A stretch of 64,000 nucleotides of DNA from Elgaria multicarinata webbii (taxonomy: Eukaryota; Chordata; Lepidosauria; Squamata; Anguidae), in assembly GCF_023053635.1 (NCBI RefSeq), contig NC_086183.1, forward strand, positions 1,247,501 through 1,311,500. Direction: 5' to 3'. A model generated the notes under the pieces. It saw only the letters and a list, made by a program, of their open reading frames with translations. It did not search any database and was not told the DNA's origin. Below, piece after piece: positions 58,003 through 64,000 of this stretch. Position numbers and translations under genes: made by a program. Each line of letters begins with the position of its first letter. Positions within the stretch are counted from its first letter, which is position 1.

Positions 58003-58783
58003 TTCTAATCACTGCATTGTTTTCAAGGTGCTTACAGATTGACTACTTTATGATCTGCTCCAAAATTTTCCCAGGGATGGATGTCAGACTGACTAGTCTG
58101 TAGTTCCCAGGTTCCTCCTTTTTGCCCTTTTTGACGATAGGGACAATGTTAGCCCTCCTCCAGTCGTCCGGCACCTCACCCGTCTTCCGTGATTTTGCAA
58201 AGATAATAGACAAAGGTTCTGAGAGTTCTTCCGCTAGCTCCTTCATTACTTTAGGATGCAGTTCATCGGGCCCTGGAGATTTGAACTCATTCAAGGAAAT
58301 TAGATGTTCTTTGACCATTTTTTAAAATCAATCTCAAACTGCAATCCTGCCCCCTCAACTTCTGCTTCACTTTTTCTGCTTTTGGGAGAAGACTGAGGCA
58401 AAGTAGGAATTGAGCACTTCAGCCTTTTCTTTGTCATCTGTTATCAATTTGCCATCCTCATTAAGCAGTTGAACCACCATTTCTTTCCTCTGTCCTTTAC
58501 TACTCACGTATCTGAAGAAAGCCTTTTTATTGCTTTTAGCTCATTCACAGCTTTAGCCTTCCTGACGTCATTTCGGCACTTCTGTGCCACCTGTCTGTAC
58601 TCTTCTTTTGTAGCCTTGCCTTCCTTCCACTTCCTATATATATCCTTTTTTGTTTTCAGGTCATCTCTAAGCTTTTTGTGGAGCCACATTGGTTTCCTCT
58701 GTTGTCTTCTATCTTTTCTCCTTATTGGAATTGTTTGTAACTGTGCTTTTAACATTTCCTTTTTTAAATACCCCCACCCAGGT
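58003..58783 (-). mobile_element. CR1 LINE, internal fragment
   Basis: A minus-strand CR1 segment: the linker after the endonuclease (RRKDRRQQRKPMWLHKK) to the first RT block (NYRLVSLTSIPGKILEQI). It stops at 'aatcactgcattg' on its 3' side, the same CR1 position that is interrupted at 30.79 kb. The 5' side abuts an L2-like LINE at 58784. Confidence 0.9.
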
Positions 58784-59292
58784 TGGCGCCTGCCTGACCT
58801 CCAGAGGCAGGGAATTCCACAGGTGAGGCGCCACCACGCTGAAGGCTCTTCCCCTGGTGGATTCCAATCGGAGGATGGATCTATGTGGAACCACCAGGAG
58901 CAGGCCCTCGGATGACCTCAGTGACCTGGCAGGTTGGTAAGGGAGAAGGCGCTCTCTCAGGTATCCTGGTCCCAAGTTGTTTAGAGCTTTGTACACAAGT
59001 ACAAGAACCCTAAACCTGGCCCGGTAGCGAATAGGCAGCCAGTGCAGTTCCTTCAGCAGAGGAGTTACATGCTGGAAAGAGGCAACTCCAGACAACAGCC
59101 GAGCTGCAGTATTCTGCACTAGCTCCAGCTTCCGGAGCAGCTTCAAGGGCAGCCCCACATAGAGCGAATTGCAGTAATCCAATCTTGAGGTTACCAATGC
59201 CTGTACCACCATGGCCAAGCTATCCCTGTCCAGGAGTGGCCGTAGTTGGCGAACCAACTGAAGATGGTAAAAGGCACTCAGTTGGCACATCC
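58784..59292 (-). mobile_element. L2-like LINE fragment, RT C-terminal region
   Basis: The minus strand gives a continuous reading: SAFYHLQLVRQLRPLL, VTSRLDYCNSLYVGLP, LLKELHWLPIRYRARF, LRSSEGLLLVVP, RAFSVVAPHLWNSLPLEVRQ. This is the thumb/C-terminal region of L2/Rex-type non-LTR reverse transcriptases. Truncated at both ends; frame open over about 165 codons. Confidence 0.83.
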
Positions 59293-59487
59293 CACAGTGC
59301 CTTAAGGGCTAATTCACCCACAGTGGCCTGTCATGATGCGTGAACTGGCCCAGTGACCAGCACAAAGTCACCCAGCATGCTTCATGGCCAAGTAGGATCC
59401 CTAGTCCTAACCGAAGTTTCAACCCCAGCTTTCCTGGTAGCATGGCCCCTGAAGCACGCCAAAAGAAAGAATGCATTCTGAGACCTT

Positions 59488-59580
59488 AACAGTGCAATCC
59501 TCTCTATGTCTACTCATAAGTAAGGCCCATCAAGTTCAATGGGGCTTACTAAGTAACTGGATATAGAATTGCAGCCTAGG
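59488..59580. repeat. Inverted-repeat element ('gcaatcct' family)
   Basis: 'gtgcaatcctctctatgtct', 'actcataagtaaggcccatc', 'caatggggcttactaagtaa' and 'agaattgcagcct' form two inverted halves; same family as at 6.5, 12.4 and 62.9 kb. Confidence 0.65.
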
Positions 59581-59641
59581 AAAACAATGTGTGTTGGAAG
59601 AATATTAAGTGTAGTCTATTACAATATACTGTCCTTGGGCG

Positions 59642-59724
59642 GGTTTGCCCTGGGGTGGCTTCGCAGTAGCAGCATGTCATCTACATGATGCAGCCGCCAT
59701 TGCGAAGCCATCCAGGGTCAAACC
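59642..59724. repeat. 83-bp palindrome
   Basis: 'ggtttgccctggggtggctt' at the left is matched by 'gcgaagccatccagggtcaa' at the right, and the inner parts ('gcagcatgtcat', 'atgatgcagc') also pair. Confidence 0.8.
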
Positions 59725-59822
59725 TTGGAAACTCTGGTCCAAAAAAGTCGGGCACTTATCCCAACTTTTTTGGCAGTGGAGTCCATGCCGCCCCTGATTG
59801 GTCACCATGGGTGGCCCCACGC

Positions 59823-60184
59823 CTCTAGAAAAGTTTAAAAATAAACGGGGGGGGGGAGGAGAGGAATGGGGCTGTTCCTCCCCCTTTTTTAAATTTTATA
59901 ATCTCTATCTGCAGACCTCCGCAGATACATATAATAAAAATAAATGGGGGTGGGTGGGGAGGAATGGGCAGCTAGAGGGAGGATACGTGGGTGGCTCACC
60001 CAGTCCCTCTTGCATCCTCCTCTGGCTGCCTTGCTCCTTCCCCCCATTTTTATTTGTAATTATATGTATCTGCAGAGCTCCACAGATAGAGATTATAAAA
60101 TTTTAAAAAGGGGGGAGGATCGACCCCGTTCCTTTCCTTCCCACACCTGGTTTTTTGTGTGTGTGTTTTTTTACTTTTTCAGAG
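59823..60184. repeat. Long inverted repeat (fold-back), about 170-bp arms
   Basis: The outer pair is 'tctagaaaagtttaaaaata' with the complement of 'ttactttttcaga'. The middle pair is 'aaattttataatctctatct' (59891) with the complement at 60086-60106. The inner pair is 'gcagctagagggaggat' with 'atcctcctctggctgc'. The centre is at about 59997. Together with the neighbouring palindrome it is probably one fold-back DNA transposon of about 540 bp. Confidence 0.82.
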
Positions 60185-60194
60185 TACTTTTTCA

Positions 60195-60375
60195 ACTCCA
60201 GCCTTGGATTCGTCAAGCCCAGCACGTCGCATGATGTGTTCTGCATACAAGTTGAATAGGTAAGGTGAGAGTATACAGCCCTGCCGTACTCCTTTCCCAA
60301 TCTTAAACCAGTCCGTTGTTCCGTGGTCTGTTCTTACTGTTGCTACTTGTTCGTTATACAGATTCCTCTGGTCTT
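60195..60375 (-). mobile_element. BovB/RTE LINE fragment
   Basis: The minus strand reads RNLYNEQVATVRTDHGTTDW, FKIGKGVRQGCILSPYLFNL and YAEHIMRRAGLDESKAGV without a break. This is the RT core of the BovB/RTE clade, including the RQGCILSP block. Only about 180 bp; it abuts the fold-back structure. BovB is abundant in squamates, consistent with the host call. Confidence 0.88.
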
Positions 60376-61230
60376 TGGCATGTGTTAAATTTTCACCTAT
60401 GACTACCTTAGCAAAGCCCGTCTAATGGCTTGTGCTATTTCTAGAGAAGGATGCATATTCCTGGTTCTCTCTTCCTTTCTCATCTCTCTAGCCCTGCTCC
60501 AGAGGGAATTTCCAGAGGAAATACACTTGGCTGATAAAATAGCTGATGAATTCACACCATCTGCTTTGAATCAGCGGCTGTCTGAGCGGCAGCTTCACGT
60601 GAGTTGGTGGGTCCAATTATTCTAGCATGCAAGTACATTGGCTCCATGTACAAGAAACAGTGCTTAATACAGCCCTCTGCTCCGCCCCCCGAATTTACTA
60701 GCGATTGCATCCTCCCTCCAAGTTGAAGCTGCAGGAGATGGGCCTGCAGAGCACGCATGCCAGGGATTGTGGCTGTGAGGATGCTGCACCCTGAGCTCTC
60801 CTCCTCCTCCTCCGCCTTACATCCAGGTGTAGCCATCTGTGCTTTTTATCTCGCCAGGTATCTTGATAACAAAACCATTTTATTTCACTGTATTCTTTAG
60901 CAGAGCCTCTTTGTTCCAAGCTGCGCCGTCTCAAAGCACATACCTCTGCCCGCCCCGCCCAATGTAGAGTCTTTCTGGGGCAGCAGCCAAGGAACACGGC
61001 GGACCCAGGTGGGATCCAAGGGGCAGGATACACAGGGGGGCTTCTCAGCCCTCCGTTCCAGCTGCCACCTTTGGCCATTGTTTTTCAGCCAGCCTCGCTG
61101 AACGGATTATGCAGCCAACGCTCACATAATAATGACAACAAGAGCGACGCTGAGTTATCGTAGTGCTTTCGCCGCCCTTCCGACTGAGCCGAAGAGAAGC
61201 ATAGAGGTTTAAATTTTTAAAAAAGGCAAG
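60376..61230. other. Unassigned upstream flank of BSDC1
   Basis: No exon recognised. Includes a (CTC)n-like run at about 60800-60815. Small open frames on both strands have no domain. Confidence 0.4.
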
Positions 61231-61568
61231 GCCTCCACTTCCGGCTTTCGTTCGAATGCCTGCCGGGTGAAAGACAGGCAGGAAGAGAATAACAAAAACA
61301 TAGACACGCTAAAAATAAGCTTTTCTACCTTGATTTGCAAAAATAGGGAAGCCGCTCTACAAACAACTCTATTGTGCCCTATAAGCCTATATATTGGCTG
61401 CGTTCAATAGGAAACCGGAAGTCTCTATGGTTACAGTGAGGCTGTGATCTAGCCCCTTGAGGGACAGTGGGGAAACCACCGGAAGTGGTGGCGGATATCG
61501 CCTCTACGGGGCGGGGCTCATGAAGGGGGTCAAAGGTCAGTAAATATTGGTGACATCAGACGGCCAAG
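61230..61568 (+). promoter_or_regulatory. BSDC1: BSDC1 promoter and 5'UTR
   Basis: ETS-type sites are accggaagtgg at 61478-61488, 'aaccggaagtc' near 61412, and an inverted 'acttccgg' near 61239. A GC box ggggcggggc is at 61508-61517, and a 'tcaaaggtca' half-site near 61530. No TATA box. This is the profile of a CpG-island housekeeping promoter firing to the right. Confidence 0.7.
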
Positions 61569-61579
61569 ATGGCGGAAGG
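61569..61579 (+). CDS. BSDC1: BSDC1, first coding exon (partial gene)
   Basis: ATGGCGGAAGG in a good context ('ccaagATGG') is followed directly by a donor GTGAGC at 61580. It encodes M-A-E and two bases of G. BSDC1 (BSD-domain protein 1) begins MAEGEDVGWW, so the phase fits. The position, right of ZBTB8B and divergent from it, matches the known neighbour order. Only 11 coding bases are in the window, so the call rests on synteny, CpG island, start context and phase. All other exons would lie beyond 64000. Confidence 0.72.
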
Positions 61580-62239
61580 GTGAGCACAACACGGAGCGCT
61601 GGGGGCGGTGCTATTGCGAGATGCGGGCGGTGGGGCTGAGGCGAGGCGAGGCGAGGCGGCAGGGGCTGGAGCCCGAGCCCGAGCCCGAGCCCCCGCTTCG
61701 CCTCGGGGTTTATGAACCAGCCAGGCAGGAACGAGTTTCCCTGAGCAAGCGAAGAGCGCCTTTTCCTCGTCGTTGGCAGATAGCCCCCTCCCCTTCTTGA
61801 ATCCTGGTACTCTTGTTATTAAAATGAACCTCTGGCTTCGGTGAGGAAACAGCCACATAGAATGCGGGCTTCTCGGGGACGGGGGAGGCTCCTGGGGAAG
61901 GGGCAGATCGCGCGGGTGAGAGGGAAGGTTGTGGAATTGTGAAGGGGAGAGGGAGCCCAAAATATTAGAGAGGAGAGCCAGATCGTATTGTTTGGGGCTG
62001 GGTCAGAGAGCTGGGTCTTTGGGGAGGAGATCGGGCATTAGGGGCTGAGGGTTCCGAATGGTTAAGATGGTGCATATCTGGAGGAAATCGGGGAAGAGGG
62101 CCCTAAAAAGCTGTATTACAGCCCCTCAAATTGTGTTTTGAGATGTTTGTTTGGGACTTTGGTTCAGACTTTTTGGCAGCCTTAAGTGACTCATAGTGTT
62201 GGTGTCCGACACACCTCACAAACTCACAAGCAAGACCAA
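61580..62239 (+). other. BSDC1 intron 1 with CpG-island tail
   Basis: GC-rich until about 61930, with short tandem repeats (ggcga units at about 61639-61660, gagccc units at about 61670-61692). No exon recognised beyond the donor. Confidence 0.55.
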
Positions 62240-62365
62240 TTATTATCAATCACTGAGTGCTTTCTCAATGTGCCCATTTTACAGATCGTGGGGGACACAG
62301 ACTGAAATATAGCAGCTTGCTGCCCAGTGTAATGGAATGATTTGAACCCAAGTTTCCTTGGCCAA
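62240..62365 (-). repeat. Decayed tRNA-type SINE
   Basis: 'tcactgagtgctttctcaat', 'gcccattttacagatcgtgg' and 'tgatttgaacccaagtttcc' match the SINE type at 14.93 kb, in an old diverged copy. Confidence 0.5.
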
Positions 62366-62849
62366 ACCCTGGTGTGCTCCTGGACTATTTGTAAATCCTT
62401 AGTATACAGGAAAGCAATAAATAAACAGGAAGAATCTAGGAAGGCTTTGGTTTAAGAAATACTATGTATGGGGATGGGGGAGTAGGAATCCATTTAACCC
62501 ACATTGTTTTGCTGTTACCCAAGCTAAATTACCTAAGTTAAATATGGGGCACAGGCATCTCTAATTGTCTTGTATGCCTCTGAGGCTTTGTGCTATTAGA
62601 AATCAGACTGGTTCTTTTGTTCTTAGGCGTTGTTTTGTTTTGTTGGCAAATGTATTGTAAATTGAACAGGAGGTTGGGTTTATAGATTAGTTTTTTAGCA
62701 TCACTCACAGTAAATATTTTGGTACAGCCTGGCTGTGCTTAACTCATGTTATGACATGTAGGCAATGCTGTCATCTTCCTAATGGATATTTGTGTTCTCA
62801 ACAAATCCTTGCACATTGTAGCCATGTAGCTTTTCAATTTTGTAATTAC
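62366..62849 (+). other. BSDC1 intron 1, no feature seen
   Basis: AT-rich; nothing recognised. Confidence 0.45.
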
Positions 62850-62945
62850 GGCATAGCCCATTTCTAAGTATATTTACTCAGAAACAAGTCCCCATTGAAT
62901 TCAGTGAATTTACTCTCTTGTAAATCAATATAGAATTGTTGCCTT
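62850..62945. repeat. Inverted-repeat element ('gcaatcct' family), decayed
   Basis: 'tatttactcagaaacaagtc', 'cccattgaattcagtgaat' and 'aatatagaattgttgcctta' align with the unit at 59.5 kb. Confidence 0.5.
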
Positions 62946-63364
62946 AGTCACAGTAACTTACGTTCACAGCAAAACAACCTTAGATTCGACTCATTCAGTG
63001 CTTGCTAAATGCAACCCCAAAACCAAAAGGAAAGCTACATAGAGTTCTGCTAAGTTATTGAAGTAGTTTCTATCTTGTTTTAAATGGTTATTTGGGAAGA
63101 GAATTGAGAGAAGGGCAAGCGAGAGGAAGGGGATTAAAACAGCAAAAAATCTTGAGAGAAAGAAGGTCCCTGTACTGTAATGGTGCCTGTAGATGTAACA
63201 CAAGTTCTGAAAAATGTGGTCCTGGTGCCTAGGAATTTAATTTATTCTGCTATCCCTGACAGAAGGAGATGTAAGGACATAGATGTAATTATGATTCCAA
63301 GACCTTCCTGCATTTGCTGTTGAAAAAGGAGTCCTGGGATTGAAGTAGGGAAAAGATTCTGTTA

Positions 63365-64000
63365 ATGTTTTACAGGAGAAAAGGTGGTTGTTGTCAGGCT
63401 TGCTGCATACCTTGTCGATTTTTCCTGTATAATATTGCCAGGATTCGATCATTTTTGTCTGTCTCTTCTGCCAAGACGCTTGTTCATGCACTGGTTATTT
63501 CACGGTTGGACTACTGCAACCTTCTTCTCTCTGGCCTTCCTTCTTCTCACATCAGTCCGTTGGTTTCTGTTCACCACTCTGCCGCTAAGATCATCTTCTT
63601 GGCTCGCCGCTCTGACCATGTTACTCCACTTCTGAAATCTCTTCATTGGCTTCCAATTCACTTCAGAATCCAATATAAACTTCTCCTGTTGACCTACAAA
63701 GCTTTTCACGGTCTAGCTCCTTCCTATCTCTCCTCTCTCATCTCACACTATTGCCCCGCTTGTGCCCTTCGCTCCTCTGATGCCATGTTTCTCGCCTGCC
63801 CAAGGGCCTCTACTTCCCTTGCTCGGCTCCGTCAATTTTCTTCTGCTGCCCCTTACGCCTGGAACGCTTTTCCAGAACATTTGAGAACTACAAGTTCAAT
63901 CGCAGCTTTTAAAGCTCAACTAAAAACTTTTCTTTTTCCTAAAGCTTTTAAAACTTGATGTTGTGCAGACTTTATACTGTTAGTTTTACCCTACCCTGTG
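63365..64000 (+). mobile_element. L2-like LINE, RT C-terminal region and 3' part
   Basis: The plus-strand frame reads KTLVHALVISRLDYCNLLLS, DHVTPLLKSLHWLPIHFRIQ, YKLLLLTYKAFHGLAPSYLS and SAAPYAWNAFPEHLRTTSSI to a stop near 63958. This is the C-terminal region of L2/Rex1-like reverse transcriptases. About 190 codons are open, so the copy is much younger than the L2-like fragment at 58.8 kb, from which it clearly differs. The 3'UTR runs off the window. Confidence 0.85.

Noticed and set aside
61556-61960. Minus-strand open frame of 134 codons over the BSDC1 start
   Set aside because: Low-complexity S/P/A-rich text of a CpG island, antisense to a better-supported exon.
1-64000. CRISPR arrays, tRNA or rRNA genes, bacterial operons
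   Set aside because: No regular spaced direct repeats; tRNA-like boxes occur only as heads of SINEs; gene structure is eukaryotic throughout.

Overview
This is a vertebrate nuclear window, most likely from a squamate reptile. The evidence is split-exon genes with canonical GT/AG borders, CpG-island promoters, and a repeat load typical of lizards: many CR1 LINEs, L2- and L1-type LINEs, a BovB/RTE fragment, a DIRS element, a Ty3/Gypsy fossil, hAT-like non-autonomous elements and tRNA-derived SINEs. No bacterial or viral gene organisation is present. The species call is inference; the repeats and host genes are read from the sequence.

Host genes. Three genes are recognised, in the order known from the human ZBTB8A-ZBTB8B-BSDC1 region. 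ZBTB8A is on the minus strand: exon 1 ends at 16188 in a CpG island, and coding exons are 13877-12938, 12042-11873 and 7863-7531, giving 480 aa. ZBTB8B is on the minus strand: coding exons are 38720-37775, 25006-24828 and 23754-23443, giving 478 aa, with a proposed promoter and exon 1 near 57.65-57.87 kb. BSDC1 is on the plus strand: its first coding exon is only MAEG-type, at 61569-61579, and the rest lies beyond the window. Both ZBTB8 paralogues are BTB/POZ plus C2H2 zinc-finger proteins, presumably DNA-binding transcriptional regulators. They share intron phases, including an intron that splits the second zinc finger just before its last histidine.

Repeat layout. 0-5 kb: a CR1 LINE split by a 2.15-kb hAT-type element with an 8-bp target duplication, then a 148-bp tandem array. 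5-16 kb: ZBTB8A with small SINE, CR1 and MITE insertions. 22-23 kb: an old CR1/L3-type LINE. 26.07-34.67 kb: a DIRS tyrosine-recombinase retroelement inside a ZBTB8B intron, itself interrupted by a 2.7-kb CR1. 35.19-36.18 kb: a solo LTR followed by a MIR-like SINE. 39.2-49.35 kb: an older L1 (A) interrupted by a near-complete younger L1 (B, 5.9 kb, 15-bp target duplication) and by a 184-bp MITE. 51.5-53.7 kb: a Gypsy fossil whose integrase precedes the reverse transcriptase (Gmr1-like order), interrupted by a CR1 with an inverted 5' end. 54-60 kb: MITEs, microsatellites, CR1 and L2 fragments, a large fold-back structure and a BovB fragment. 61.2-61.9 kb: the BSDC1 CpG-island promoter. 63.4-64 kb: another L2-like LINE running off the end.

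The strongest second-look items are the Gmr1-like pol order, the DIRS with a readable internal complementary region, the nested insertions with restorable target sites, a recurrent CR1 breakpoint at 30.79 and 58.0 kb, and the ZNF143-type promoter proposed for ZBTB8B.
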